This document shows positions 1 to 7,804 of a stretch of DNA of 13,893 nucleotides, in pieces. Each line of letters opens with the position of its first letter. Position 1 is the first letter of the stretch. The notes below the pieces were generated by a model. The model did no database searches and was not told where the DNA came from. It worked only from the letters and a program-made list of their open reading frames with translations. Source of the stretch: Mycobacterium sp. (lineage in GTDB: Bacteria; Actinomycetota; Actinomycetes; Mycobacteriales; Mycobacteriaceae); assembly GCA_023264755.1 (NCBI GenBank), contig JAHFVB010000056.1, forward strand, positions 1 through 13,893. The letters run 5' to 3'. Position numbers and translations under genes: made by a program.

Positions 1-1787
1 ACGACTTCGAGATCGGCATGCGGCACTCGCTGCCGATGCCGTCGATCATGGACACCAAGGGGCGGATCGCGAACACGGGCACCGAGTTCGACGGCATGGA
101 CCGCTTCGATGCGCGGATCGCGGTCAGGGAGGCGCTCGCAGCCCAGGGCCGCATCGTCGCCGAGAAGCGGCCCTATCTGCACAGCGTGGGGCACTCGGAG
201 CGCAGTGGGGAGCCCATCGAGCCGCGGCTGTCGCTGCAGTGGTGGGTCAACGTCGAGTCGATGGCGAAGGCCGCCGGTGACGCAGTCCGCAACGGCGACA
301 CGGTGATTCACCCCGCCAGCCTCGAGCCCCGGTGGTTCGCCTGGGTGGACAACATGCACGACTGGTGCATCTCTCGGCAGCTCTGGTGGGGACACCGCAT
401 CCCCATCTGGCACGGGCCGGACGGCCAGAAGGTCTGTGTCGGGCCAGACGAGACGCCGCCGGAGGGCTGGGAACAGGACTCCGACGTGCTGGACACGTGG
501 TTCTCGTCGGCGCTGTGGCCGTTCTCCACCATGGGGTGGCCCGATCGCACCCCCGAACTCGAGAAGTTCTATCCGACGAGCGTGCTCGTCACCGGCTACG
601 ACATCCTGTTCTTCTGGGTCGCCCGCATGATGATGTTCGGCACGTTCGTCGGCGGTGACGACGTGATCACCCATGACGGGCAGCGGGGCCCACAGGTCCC
701 GTTCGAGAACGTCTTCCTGCACGGACTGATCCGCGACGAGTTCGGGCGCAAGATGAGCAAGTCCAAGGGCAACGGCATCGACCCGTTGGAGTGGGTGCAG
801 ACCTACGGTGCGGACGCCCTGCGCTTCACGCTGGCCCGCGGTGCCAGCCCGGGCAGTGACATGTCCATCGGCGAGGACCACGCCCGCGCCTCGCGCAACT
901 TCGCCACCAAGCTCTTCAACGCGACCAGATTCGCCCTGATGAATGGGGCGGCGCCGGCCCCGCTACCCACCGCCTCCGAGCTCACCGACGCCGACCGGTG
1001 GATCCTCGGCCGGCTGGAAGTGGTTCGCGCCGAAGTGGATTCCGCGCTGGAACGCTACGAGTTCAGCCGGGCCTGCGAGGCGCTCTACCACTTCGCGTGG
1101 GACGAATTCTGTGACTGGTATCTCGAATTGGCCAAGGTGCAACTCGCCGGTCGGCCGGACGGACCCACCAACGCCGTGCTGGCCGCGGTGCTCGACACGT
1201 TGCTCAAGCTGCTGCACCCGGTGATGCCGTTCGTCACCGAGACGCTGTGGAAGACGTTGACCGGGGGCGAGTCGCTGGTGATCGCGGACTGGCCGCAGCC
1301 GTCGGGCTTCGTGCTCGACGGCGTCGCGGGCGGACGCGTCGAGGACATGCAGAAGCTCGTCACCGAGGTGCGCCGGTTCCGCAGCGATCAAGGACTCAAC
1401 GACCGACAACGGGTGCCCGCGCGGATGACCGCCATCACCGAGGCCGACCTTGACACTCAGGTCGATGCGGTCAGGTCGCTGGCCTGGCTGACCGAACCCG
1501 AGGACGGCTTCACTCCTTCCGCGGCCGTCGAGGTGCGGTTGTCCCGGGCCACCGTGCTGGTCGAGCTCGATACGTCGGGCACCGTGGACGTGGAGGCCGA
1601 GCGGCGCCGGCTGCAGAAGGATCTGGCCGCCGCCGAGAAGGAATTGGCCCAGACCGCAGCCAAGTTGGGCAACGCGGAGTTCCTGGCCAAGGCCCCGGAC
1701 GCCGTCGTCGACAAGATCCGCGGCCGGCAACGGGTCGCCGGCGAAGAGGTCGAGCGGATTACGGCCCGCTTGGCCGGGCTCCGATGA
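1..1787 (+). CDS. valS: Valine-tRNA ligase, C-terminal two thirds (5' end outside window)
   Basis: Class I aminoacyl-tRNA synthetase that charges tRNA-Val with valine in the cytoplasm. The open frame enters from the left edge (first full codon at base 3), so the N-terminal part with the HIGH motif is missing; 594 residues are visible, and I recall about 880 for the family. The class I KMSKS signature lies at bases 750-764 (visible residues 250-254), preceded by [19 protein letters not shown] and [16 protein letters not shown], both typical of ValRS/IleRS. The anticodon-binding helical domain follows. The last ~65 residues, rich in Glu, Lys, Arg and Ala, form the C-terminal coiled-coil arm characteristic of ValRS. 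The ATG at base 18 is internal, because the reading frame and homology continue upstream of it. The stop overlaps the folC start as ATGA, which suggests translational coupling. Identification is secure. Confidence 0.97.
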   Translation, partial: DFEIGMRHSLPMPSIMDTKGRIANTGTEFDGMDRFDARIAVREALAAQGRIVAEKRPYLHSVGHSERSGEPIEPRLSLQWWVNVESMAKAAGDAVRNGDTVIHPASLEPRWFAWVDNMHDWCISRQLWWGHRIPIWHGPDGQKVCVGPDETPPEGWEQDSDVLDTWFSSALWPFSTMGWPDRTPELEKFYPTSVLVTGYDILFFWVARMMMFGTFVGGDDVITHDGQRGPQVPFENVFLHGLIRDEFGRKMSKSKGNGIDPLEWVQTYGADALRFTLARGASPGSDMSIGEDHARASRNFATKLFNATRFALMNGAAPAPLPTASELTDADRWILGRLEVVRAEVDSALERYEFSRACEALYHFAWDEFCDWYLELAKVQLAGRPDGPTNAVLAAVLDTLLKLLHPVMPFVTETLWKTLTGGESLVIADWPQPSGFVLDGVAGGRVEDMQKLVTEVRRFRSDQGLNDRQRVPARMTAITEADLDTQVDAVRSLAWLTEPEDGFTPSAAVEVRLSRATVLVELDTSGTVDVEAERRRLQKDLAAAEKELAQTAAKLGNAEFLAKAPDAVVDKIRGRQRVAGEEVERITARLAGLR

Positions 1788-3196
1788 GCGAGCCCACACC
1801 CGACGAGATCGCTGCGCTGCATCAGGTCGAGCACCTCCTGGACCAGCGCTGGCCCGAGACGAAGATCGAGCCGAGCACCACCCGCATCAGCGCGCTGATG
1901 GAACTGCTCGGGTCGCCGCAGCGCAGCTATCCGACCATCCACGTGGCGGGCACCAACGGCAAGACCTCGGTGACCCGCATGATCGATGCCCTGTTGATCG
2001 CGCTGCACCGTCGGACCGGACGCACGACGAGCCCGCACCTTCAGTCCGCGGTGGAGCGCATCTCCATCGACGGCGCGCCGCTCACCCCGGCCCAGTACGT
2101 CGACACCTACCGGGAGATCGAGCCCTTCGTCGAACTGGTCGACAAGCAGTCCGAAGCGGCCGGCGGCCCCAGGATGAGCAAGTTCGAGGTCGTCACCGGC
2201 ATGGCATTCGCGGCGTTCGCGGATGCGCCGGTCGACGTCGCCGTCGTCGAGGTCGGCCTGGGTGGACGGTGGGACGCGACCAACGTCGTCGCTGCGCCGG
2301 TCGCGGTCATCACCCCAATTGGGTTGGACCACACCGAATATCTGGGCGATACCCTCGCCGAGATCGCCGCCGAGAAGGCCGGCATCATCGTCAGGCAGGC
2401 CGAAGACCTCGTCCCGACCGATACGGTCGTGGTGATCGCCCGGCAGCCGCCGGAGGCGATGGAGGTGCTGCTGGCCGAGACGGTTCGGGCGGATGCCGCG
2501 GTGGCGCGCGAGGATTCCGAGTTCGCCGTGCTCGACCGGCAGCTGGCGGTCGGGGGACAGTTGCTCGAATTGCAGGGCCTCGGCGGGGTGTACCCGGAGT
2601 TGTTCTTGCCGCTGCACGGAGAGCATCAGGCCCACAACGCGGCCGTGGCGTTGGCCGCCGTCGAAGCGTTCTTCGGTGCGGGCGCCGACCGGCAACTGGA
2701 CATCGAAGCCGTCAGAGCCGGCTTCGCCTCCGTCACCACACCTGGCCGGCTGGAGCGAATGCGAAGCGCTCCAACGGTATTCATCGATGCAGCGCACAAC
2801 CCGGCGGGCGCTGAGGCGCTCGCTCAGGCCCTTGAGCAGGAATTCGACTTCCGTTTCCTGGTCGGGGTGATCTCGGTAATGGCCGACAAGGACGTCGACG
2901 GCATCCTGGCCGCGCTCGAGCCGGCGTTCGACCAAGTCATCGTCACCCACAACGGTTCGCCACGCGCCATGGACGTCGAGGCGCTGGCCTGGCGAGCCGA
3001 GGAACGCTTCGGGCCCGAGCGCGTCATCACCGCCGACACGCTGCCCGATGCCATCGAGCAGGCCACCGCGCTGGTCGAAGAGGCGGGAAACGACAGTGCC
3101 TTTCCGGGGGACACGTCGGGCGCCGGGATGGTCATCACCGGTTCGGTGTTCACCGCCGGTGCGGCCCGCACCCTGTTCGGAAGGCTGCCCGAGTGA
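1784..3196 (+). CDS. folC: Folylpolyglutamate synthase / dihydrofolate synthase
   Basis: Adds glutamate to dihydropteroate and to folates in an ATP-dependent ligation, the step that makes dihydrofolate and retains folates in the cell. The 470-residue protein is a Mur-ligase-type enzyme. It shows the P-loop AGTNGKTS (residues 55-62), the folate-loop motif TSPHLQS (82-88), [13 protein letters not shown] (155-167), the metal/ATP motif [13 protein letters not shown] (176-188), AAEKAG (195-200), and DAAHNP (335-340) at the start of the C-terminal glutamate-ligase domain. The length matches mycobacterial FolC (about 487 as I recall). The ATG start is fixed by its 4-base overlap with the valS stop. 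Its own stop overlaps the GTG of the next gene, so valS, folC and the DUF4233 gene look co-transcribed and translationally coupled. Confidence 0.96.
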   Translation: MSEPTPDEIAALHQVEHLLDQRWPETKIEPSTTRISALMELLGSPQRSYPTIHVAGTNGKTSVTRMIDALLIALHRRTGRTTSPHLQSAVERISIDGAPLTPAQYVDTYREIEPFVELVDKQSEAAGGPRMSKFEVVTGMAFAAFADAPVDVAVVEVGLGGRWDATNVVAAPVAVITPIGLDHTEYLGDTLAEIAAEKAGIIVRQAEDLVPTDTVVVIARQPPEAMEVLLAETVRADAAVAREDSEFAVLDRQLAVGGQLLELQGLGGVYPELFLPLHGEHQAHNAAVALAAVEAFFGAGADRQLDIEAVRAGFASVTTPGRLERMRSAPTVFIDAAHNPAGAEALAQALEQEFDFRFLVGVISVMADKDVDGILAALEPAFDQVIVTHNGSPRAMDVEALAWRAEERFGPERVITADTLPDAIEQATALVEEAGNDSAFPGDTSGAGMVITGSVFTAGAARTLFGRLPE

Positions 3197-3588
3197 CCGG
3201 TCAACCAACGCCACCTGATCCTTGGAAGAGCTTCCGCGCGGTGATGGCCGGCACGCTGGTCCTCGAGGCCATCGTCGTACTGCTGGCGCTGCCCGTCGTC
3301 TCCTACTCCGAGGGCGGGCTGAGCCCGCTCAGCGGCGGTTTCCTCATCGGCTTTGCCGTGCTGCTGGTGCTGCTGGCGGGCGTGCAGGGTCGGCCGTGGG
3401 CACTGCGGGTCAATCTCGCGATGCAGGTGCTGCTGGTCGGAGGCTGGCTCATCCACCCGGCGATCGGCTTCATCGGGGTGGTGTTCGCAGTGGTGTGGGG
3501 GTTGATCGCGTACCTGCGAGCCGAGGTCAAACGGCGCCAGGACCATGGCCTCTTGCCCGGGCAACAGACCCCGTCTACTGACGAGTAG
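3193..3588 (+). CDS. Small integral membrane protein, DUF4233 family, function unknown
   Basis: A 131-residue protein of unknown function. Four hydrophobic segments are visible at about residues 15-38, 47-64, 69-87 and 89-108, with a short proline-rich N-terminus and a charged C-terminal tail (residues 109-131) starting with EVKRR. This suggests a four-helix inner-membrane protein with a cytoplasmic tail. No catalytic motif is visible. Position immediately after folC and before ndk matches the conserved uncharacterised gene Rv2446c of M. tuberculosis as I remember it, which is the basis for the DUF4233 label. The GTG start overlaps the folC stop (GTGA), implying translational coupling. The stable linkage hints at a role tied to folate or nucleotide metabolism, but that is only context. 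Confidence 0.85.
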   Translation: MTGQPTPPDPWKSFRAVMAGTLVLEAIVVLLALPVVSYSEGGLSPLSGGFLIGFAVLLVLLAGVQGRPWALRVNLAMQVLLVGGWLIHPAIGFIGVVFAVVWGLIAYLRAEVKRRQDHGLLPGQQTPSTDE

Positions 3589-3598
3589 GCTCTGCGGC

Positions 3599-4009
3599 GT
3601 GACGGAGCAGACTCTAGTACTGGTCAAGCCTGACGGCGTGAAGCGACAGCTCGTCGGCGAGATCCTCAGTCGGATCGAGCGCAAGGGCCTGTCGATCGTG
3701 GCTCTGGAGCTCAAGACCGTCAGCGACGAGCTCGCCCGGCAGCACTATGCCGAGCACGAGGGCAAGCCGTTCTTCCCGGCGCTGCTCGAATTCATCACCT
3801 CCGGCCCAGTGGTGGCCGCCATCGTCGAAGGTCCGCGGGCTGTTGCGGCGTTTCGCCAGATCGCCGGGGCGACCGACCCGGTGGAGAAGGCAACGCCCGG
3901 CACCATCCGTGGTGACCTGGCACTTGTCACCCAGGACAACCTGGTCCACGGCTCGGATTCGCCCGATTCGGCGGCCCGCGAAATGGACCTTTGGTTCCCT
4001 GGCCGTTAG
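3599..4009 (+). CDS. ndk: Nucleoside diphosphate kinase
   Basis: Transfers the terminal phosphate from ATP to nucleoside diphosphates through a phosphohistidine, keeping (d)NTP pools balanced. The protein is 136 residues, the same length as M. tuberculosis Ndk as I recall it. Family hallmarks are LVLVKPDGV (residues 6-14), the conserved RIERKG (25-30), [11 protein letters not shown] (49-59), [11 protein letters not shown] (68-78), the TPGTIRGD region (99-106) and the active-site NLVHGSDS (114-121) with catalytic His117. I chose the GTG at 3599. An in-frame ATG at 3545 would add 18 residues that the family lacks and would overlap the upstream gene by 44 bases. Only 10 bases separate it from the DUF4233 stop, so it likely belongs to the same operon. 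The Shine-Dalgarno is weak (a GAGTAGG-like stretch overlapping the preceding stop codon). Confidence 0.96.
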   Translation: MTEQTLVLVKPDGVKRQLVGEILSRIERKGLSIVALELKTVSDELARQHYAEHEGKPFFPALLEFITSGPVVAAIVEGPRAVAAFRQIAGATDPVEKATPGTIRGDLALVTQDNLVHGSDSPDSAAREMDLWFPGR

Positions 4010-4011
4010 CT

Positions 4012-4025
4012 GAACCGGCCGGTTC
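4012..4025. repeat. 14-bp perfect palindrome downstream of ndk
   Basis: GAACCGGCCGGTTC is self-complementary with no spacer and starts two bases after the ndk stop codon. It could be a protein-binding site upstream of the putative rne promoter (it would sit about 37-50 bases before the predicted transcription start) or, with a 4-base loop, a short ndk terminator hairpin. No T-run follows, although mycobacterial terminators often lack one. Confidence 0.5.
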
Positions 4026-4046
4026 GTCGGTTTCCCCGCAGCGGTG

Positions 4047-4062
4047 TGGGATACTGGCCTTG
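4047..4062 (+). promoter_or_regulatory. Putative rne promoter, extended -10
   Basis: TGgGATACT at 4047-4055 combines an extended -10 TGn with a hexamer carrying the conserved A and final T of mycobacterial SigA -10 elements. No good -35 is seen 17-18 bases upstream, which is common when the -10 is extended. The start of transcription would fall near 4062, giving an rne leader of about 250 bases. A second -35-like TTGACT at 4086-4091 has no convincing -10 partner. Confidence 0.45.
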
Positions 4063-4136
4063 GGTGACCTGCTCCACAGTGTTTGTTGACTGGGGCTAGA
4101 AACCCGGATGAAGACTTCGACGAGCGCGACCACCTA

Positions 4137-4197
4137 GGAACCCTTCCGAGTGCGGCGCGGAGTCCCAGCCATCATCCAGCCAGGCACCGAGGGTTCC
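4137..4197 (+). repeat. Inverted repeat 1 in the rne leader
   Basis: GGAACCCT at 4137-4144 is exactly complementary to AGGGTTCC at 4190-4197. The 45-base interval makes it a long-range closing stem rather than a simple hairpin. Confidence 0.4.
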
Positions 4198-4228
4198 CTA
4201 CGAGCCGCTCGGAGCGAGACCACAACAA

Positions 4229-4249
4229 GCTCGGGAGAAGTCCCCGAGC
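4229..4249 (+). repeat. Hairpin 2 in the rne leader
   Basis: GCTCGGG (4229-4235) and CCCGAGC (4243-4249) form a perfect 7-bp GC-rich stem around the 7-base loop AGAAGTC. It is the most stable simple hairpin in the leader. The AG-rich loop could expose unpaired bases to a protein or RNA partner. Confidence 0.55.
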
Positions 4250-4273
4250 CCATAGCGGAAGCCCTCGCGTGGC

Positions 4274-4291
4274 CGCGTCGATCAAGACGCG
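4274..4291 (+). repeat. Hairpin 3 in the rne leader, just upstream of the ribosome binding site
   Basis: CGCGTC (4274-4279) and GACGCG (4286-4291) form a perfect 6-bp stem with the loop GATCAA. It ends 11 bases before the GAGGAG ribosome binding site, close enough to influence ribosome access. Confidence 0.5.
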
Positions 4292-4313
4292 CCCGGGGGC
4301 TTGAGGAGAATAC

Positions 4314-7247
4314 GTGGCCGACAGTGATTTGTCTCAAGCCCAAAGTTACGACCTGTCCGAAGACGCCCGGCACGACGCGGGCGGCCCGGCCGAGCTGAGC
4401 TCGACCTCTGCCGCGTCGCCGTTCGGCGACGCTGACCCGGCTGCCGTCGAGGGCGAGGTGGCCGACGATGCTTCGGAGCCGGCTGTCGCCGACGATCCCG
4501 CGGCCGGCGTCGAACCCGATGCGGATGCCGACGCCGAAGTCGAGGCCGAAGTCGAGGCCCAGCTCGCCCCTGAGGTTGAGGGGGAGGCTCAGGTCGACCC
4601 CGAAATCGAGGTCGAACTGGAGCTCGCGGTCGAAGTCGACGTCGAAATCGTCGAAGCGGAGGCAGAGCCCGAATCGCGGCTGATGCTCGAGCCGGCCCCC
4701 CCGAGCACATCGGCGCCGGTCGCCGACTATCTGCCGCTGTTCGTCGCTCCGCAACCCGTCGTGTTCGTGCCCGTCGCGGATGACGACGACGAAGACGACG
4801 ATGACGAAGCGGTAGGCGACGAACTCGACGAAGACGACGACCAGGGTGAGCGGCCGGCCAACCGCCGGCGCCGCCGCGGCCGGCGCGGACGCGGCCGGGG
4901 GCGTGGCGAACAGAGCGCCGACGACGACGGTGACGAAGACGAAACGCCGGAAAAGGCCGAATCCGAAGAAGAAGCCGACGATGCGGACGACGCGGATGAC
5001 GAGGACGGCGCCAACGCCGACGTAGCCAACCGCCGCCGCCGTCGCCGTAGGCGGCGCAAGTCCACTGCGGGTGAGGGCGGCGAGGCCGCCTCCCCGGACG
5101 ATCCTCCGAACACGGTCGTACACGAGCGGGCGCCGCGTAGTGCGGGCAAGGCCGACCGGCCCGACAAGTCCGACGAGATCCAAGGCATCGCGGGCTCGAC
5201 CCGGCTGGAGGCCAAGCGTCAGCGCCGTCGCGACGGACGCGACGCGGGCCGTCGTCGTCCGCCCATCCTCAGCGAGGCGGAATTCCTGGCGCGCCGCGAG
5301 GCCGTCGACCGGGTGATGATCGTCAACGACAAGGTCCGCACCGAACCGCCGCACGAGGGCGCCCGCTATACCCAGATCGCGGTGCTCGAGGACGGCGTGG
5401 TCGTCGAACACTTCGTCACCTCGGCGGGCTCGGCGTCCTTGGTCGGCAACATCTACCTCGGCATCGTGCAGAACGTGCTGCCGTCGATGGAGGCCGCGTT
5501 CGTCGACATCGGCCGCGGCCGCAACGGCGTGCTCTACGCAGGTGAAGTCAATTGGGAGGCGGCCGGACTCGGCGGCGCGCAGCGCAAGATCGAACAGGCG
5601 CTCAAACCAGGCGACTACGTCATCGTGCAGGTGAGCAAGGACCCCGTTGGACACAAGGGGGCGCGGCTCACCACGCAGGTGTCGCTGGCCGGGCGCTACC
5701 TGGTGTACGTGCCGGGTGCGTCGTCGACCGGGATCAGCCGCAAGCTGCCCGACACCGAACGTCAGCGGCTCAAGGAGATCCTGCGCGAGGTGGTTCCGGC
5801 CGATGCCGGCGTCATCATTAGGACCGCGTCGGAGGGTGTCAAGGAAGACGACATCCGCACCGACGTGAACCGGCTGCAGGAACGCTGGACCGAGATCGAG
5901 GCCAAGGCCGCCGAATTCACCGCGAAGGCGGCAGGCGCGGCGGTGGCGCTCTACGAAGAGCCCGATGTCCTGGTCAAGGTAATTCGCGACCTGTTCAACG
6001 AGGACTACTCCGGGCTCATCGTGTCCGGGGATGACGCCTGGAAGACCATCGAGGACTACGTGCAGGCCGTGGCTCCCGAACTCGCGCCTCGCATGACCAA
6101 GTACGAACCCGCTTCGCCGAATGGGCCGGACGTATTCGCCGTCCACCGGATCGACGAACAACTGGCCAAGGCGATGGACCGCAAGGTGTGGCTACCGTCC
6201 GGCGGCACGCTGGTGATCGACCGCACCGAGGCGATGACCGTCGTCGACGTGAACACCGGCAAGTTCACCGGTTCGGGTGGCAATCTCGAGCAGACCGTCA
6301 CCAGGAACAACATCGAGGCCGCCGAGGAAACGGTGCGCCAGCTGCGGCTGCGCGACATCGGCGGCATCATCGTCATCGACTTCATCGACATGGTGCTCGA
6401 GTCCAACCGCGATCTGGTGTTGCGTCGGCTGACCGAGGCATTGGCCAGGGACCGCACGCGACACCAGGTGTCGGAGGTGACCTCACTCGGGCTGGTCCAG
6501 CTGACCCGCAAGAAGCTGGGCACCGGTTTGATCGAGGCCTTCTCGACGACGTGCTCGCACTGTGGTGGCCGCGGCATCGTGTTGCACGGCGATCCCGTGG
6601 ACTCGGCACCGTCGGCAGCGCGCAAGGCCGAGCCCACCAGCCGCCGCGGGAAGCGCGGAAAGAAGGGTGGTGCCGCCGTCGACGTTCAGGTGGCGAAGGT
6701 GCCCGCCCACGCCTCCGGTGAGCATCCGATGTTCAAGGCGATGGCCGCGGCCATCCGTCCCGAGGACGAGGACGACGAGCTCGACGAGGACGTCACCGAC
6801 GTGGTGACCGACGAAGCCGACGGCCGCCATCCCGGCGAGGCCGACGCAGAGTTGGTGCTCGACGAGTCCGAAGACGAGTCGGACGAAGACGAGTCGGAGG
6901 AGGACGACGAGGACGTAGAGGACGTCGACCTCGACGATGACGACGAAGACGAGGACGACGACATCGAAGTCATCGACGACGAGGATTCGAGTGAGTCCGA
7001 GGACGACTCCGAGGACGACTCCGAGGACGACGACGTCGAGCCCCTCGACGAAGACGACGAAGACGATGAGGACGAGGACTCAGACGATGAGGACGAGGAC
7101 TCTGAGGATTCGGAGGATGACGACGAGGACTCCGAGGATGACGACGAAGTCGACGTTCCAGAGGTGCAAGTCGAGGTCGTGAGCGTGCGTCGGCCCCGTC
7201 GCCGGGCGGCCGCACGGCCGGCCGGCCCGCCGTCCGACGGCGGTTGA
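4314..7247 (+). CDS. rne: Ribonuclease E (RNase E/G family)
   Basis: Endoribonuclease that starts mRNA decay and matures rRNA; 977 residues (M. tuberculosis Rne is about 953 as I recall). The first ~310 residues are low complexity: an acidic Glu/Asp/Val/Ala stretch, then two arginine clusters at about 180-198 and 239-249 that could bind RNA. The catalytic core follows, with an S1 domain from about residue 378 (GNIYLGIVQNV), the 5'-sensor/RNase H-like region, and the DNase I-like site with VDVNTG (catalytic Asp about 645) and DFIDM (Asp about 689). The Zn-link CSHC (Cys747, Cys750) that holds RNase E dimers together is intact. Residues 817-945 form an Asp/Glu/Ser-rich tail, then a basic C-terminus. 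The GTG start has GAGGAG five bases upstream. A separate leader and promoter suggest independent regulation. Annotation is secure; the roles of the arms are inferred. Confidence 0.96.
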   Translation: MADSDLSQAQSYDLSEDARHDAGGPAELSSTSAASPFGDADPAAVEGEVADDASEPAVADDPAAGVEPDADADAEVEAEVEAQLAPEVEGEAQVDPEIEVELELAVEVDVEIVEAEAEPESRLMLEPAPPSTSAPVADYLPLFVAPQPVVFVPVADDDDEDDDDEAVGDELDEDDDQGERPANRRRRRGRRGRGRGRGEQSADDDGDEDETPEKAESEEEADDADDADDEDGANADVANRRRRRRRRRKSTAGEGGEAASPDDPPNTVVHERAPRSAGKADRPDKSDEIQGIAGSTRLEAKRQRRRDGRDAGRRRPPILSEAEFLARREAVDRVMIVNDKVRTEPPHEGARYTQIAVLEDGVVVEHFVTSAGSASLVGNIYLGIVQNVLPSMEAAFVDIGRGRNGVLYAGEVNWEAAGLGGAQRKIEQALKPGDYVIVQVSKDPVGHKGARLTTQVSLAGRYLVYVPGASSTGISRKLPDTERQRLKEILREVVPADAGVIIRTASEGVKEDDIRTDVNRLQERWTEIEAKAAEFTAKAAGAAVALYEEPDVLVKVIRDLFNEDYSGLIVSGDDAWKTIEDYVQAVAPELAPRMTKYEPASPNGPDVFAVHRIDEQLAKAMDRKVWLPSGGTLVIDRTEAMTVVDVNTGKFTGSGGNLEQTVTRNNIEAAEETVRQLRLRDIGGIIVIDFIDMVLESNRDLVLRRLTEALARDRTRHQVSEVTSLGLVQLTRKKLGTGLIEAFSTTCSHCGGRGIVLHGDPVDSAPSAARKAEPTSRRGKRGKKGGAAVDVQVAKVPAHASGEHPMFKAMAAAIRPEDEDDELDEDVTDVVTDEADGRHPGEADAELVLDESEDESDEDESEEDDEDVEDVDLDDDDEDEDDDIEVIDDEDSSESEDDSEDDSEDDDVEPLDEDDEDDEDEDSDDEDEDSEDSEDDDEDSEDDDEVDVPEVQVEVVSVRRPRRRAAARPAGPPSDGG

Positions 7248-7256
7248 GGGGCCGGT

Positions 7257-7293
7257 TTGACCCCTTACCTGCTGGTCACGTAACCTTGAACAG
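7257..7293 (+). promoter_or_regulatory. SigA-type promoter for rplU-rpmA-obgE-proB
   Basis: A -35 TTGACC (7257-7262) and a -10 TAACCT (7281-7286, matching TANNNT) are separated by 18 bases. The predicted start is near 7293. The -35 begins only 10 bases after the rne stop codon (TGA 7245-7247). It is the best-formed housekeeping promoter in the window and fits strong expression of ribosomal protein genes. Confidence 0.7.
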
Positions 7294-7432
7294 TTGTCTT
7301 TCGGCTCTGTGACCAACCGAGCCGGCGACAGTGTCGGTTGACGGGACAAACCCGCAACCGCACCCCAGACCCGCGTTCGCTGCCCTCGGGTGGCGCGCGC
7401 CCGCAACAGCGACGCAGAGGAACACGAGAACG
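7293..7432 (+). promoter_or_regulatory. 5' leader of rplU with two mutually exclusive hairpins
   Basis: About 140 non-coding bases separate the predicted transcription start from the rplU ATG. CGGCTC (7302-7307) pairs with GAGCCG (7319-7324), extended across a small internal loop by TGTC (7295-7298) with GACA (7327-7330). Alternatively CAACCG (7314-7319) pairs with CGGTTG (7335-7340). The two pairings share base G7319 and interleave, so they cannot form together. An L21 leader motif is known in Firmicutes. I cannot say whether this one is related. Confidence 0.4.
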
Positions 7433-7756
7433 ATGGCAGCCGAGAAGGTCACGTACGCAATCGTCAAGACCGGCGGCAAGCAGTACAAGGTCGCCGTCGG
7501 AGACATAGTCAAGGTCGAGAAGCTCGAGGTCGAGGCCGGCGACTCCGTCTCGCTGCCCGTAGCGCTCGTCGTCGACGGAGCGAAGGTCACCACCGACGCC
7601 AAGGACCTGGAGAAGGTCGCCGTCACCGCTGAGGTGCTCGAGCACACCAAGGGCCCGAAGATCCGAATCCACAAGTTCAAGAACAAGACCGGCTATCACA
7701 AGCGCCAGGGCCACCGTCAGAAGCTGACGGTCGTCAAGGTCACCGGAATCAAGTAA
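7433..7756 (+). CDS. rplU: 50S ribosomal protein L21
   Basis: Structural protein of the large ribosomal subunit that contacts 23S rRNA. The 107-residue sequence carries the family hallmarks [14 protein letters not shown] near the N-terminus and the conserved C-terminal block [20 protein letters not shown], followed by RQGHRQ. I chose the ATG at 7433. An in-frame GTG at 7331 would add 34 residues absent from L21 and lies in the leader. AGAGGA at 7416-7421 is a rather distant Shine-Dalgarno (11 bases). The N-terminus MAAEKV is about three or four residues longer than the mycobacterial versions I remember. It is first in an operon with rpmA (48-base gap), the usual L21-L27 pair, and obgE and proB probably follow on the same transcript. 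Confidence 0.97.
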   Translation: MAAEKVTYAIVKTGGKQYKVAVGDIVKVEKLEVEAGDSVSLPVALVVDGAKVTTDAKDLEKVAVTAEVLEHTKGPKIRIHKFKNKTGYHKRQGHRQKLTVVKVTGIK

Positions 7757-7804
7757 CGAGCCGTCAGGCGAAGAACCTAGAGAACTAGCGCAGGAGATCT
7801 CCAG

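Larger units (their letters stand above)
4062..4313 (+). promoter_or_regulatory. Long structured 5' leader of rne
   Basis: The 304 bases between ndk (ends 4009) and rne (starts 4314) contain no convincing gene. The part downstream of the putative promoter holds three inverted repeats (4137-4144 with 4190-4197, 4229-4235 with 4243-4249, and 4274-4279 with 4286-4291), followed by the Shine-Dalgarno GAGGAG at 4303-4308, five bases before the GTG. RNase E controls its own mRNA through leader hairpins in Escherichia coli. A similar role here is inference from the layout. Confidence 0.5.

Noticed and set aside
1457..3214. 585-codon open frame on the minus strand opposite valS/folC
   Set aside because: It lies antisense to two certain genes, has a low-complexity composition rich in Arg, Gly and His, and is the expected by-product of GC-rich codon use in mycobacteria.
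3545..3598. Upstream ATG as the ndk start
   Set aside because: It would add 18 residues not found in the family and overlap the DUF4233 gene by 44 bases. The GTG at 3599 gives the standard 136-residue protein.
4086..4091. TTGACT as a -35 for a second rne promoter
   Set aside because: No TANNNT hexamer occurs 16-19 bases downstream, so the upstream extended -10 is the better candidate.
4134..6161. 675-codon open frame on the minus strand opposite rne
   Set aside because: It mirrors the GAC/GAG-rich rne codons as runs of Val, Leu, Phe and Asp. No family motif is present, and the sense strand encodes a complete RNase E.
6838..7160. Repetitive GAG/GAC DNA in the rne tail as a satellite or CRISPR-like repeat
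   Set aside because: The repeats are codon-level runs in an acidic protein tail, irregular in spacing and kept in frame. They are coding, not an array.
7247..7265. Possible rne terminator hairpin AGGGG...CCCCT
   Set aside because: Only five base pairs around a 9-base loop with no T-run, and it overlaps the clear -35 of the rplU promoter. It is probably incidental.
7331..7432. Upstream GTG as the rplU start
   Set aside because: The added residues are absent from L21 and the region is better explained as an untranslated leader.
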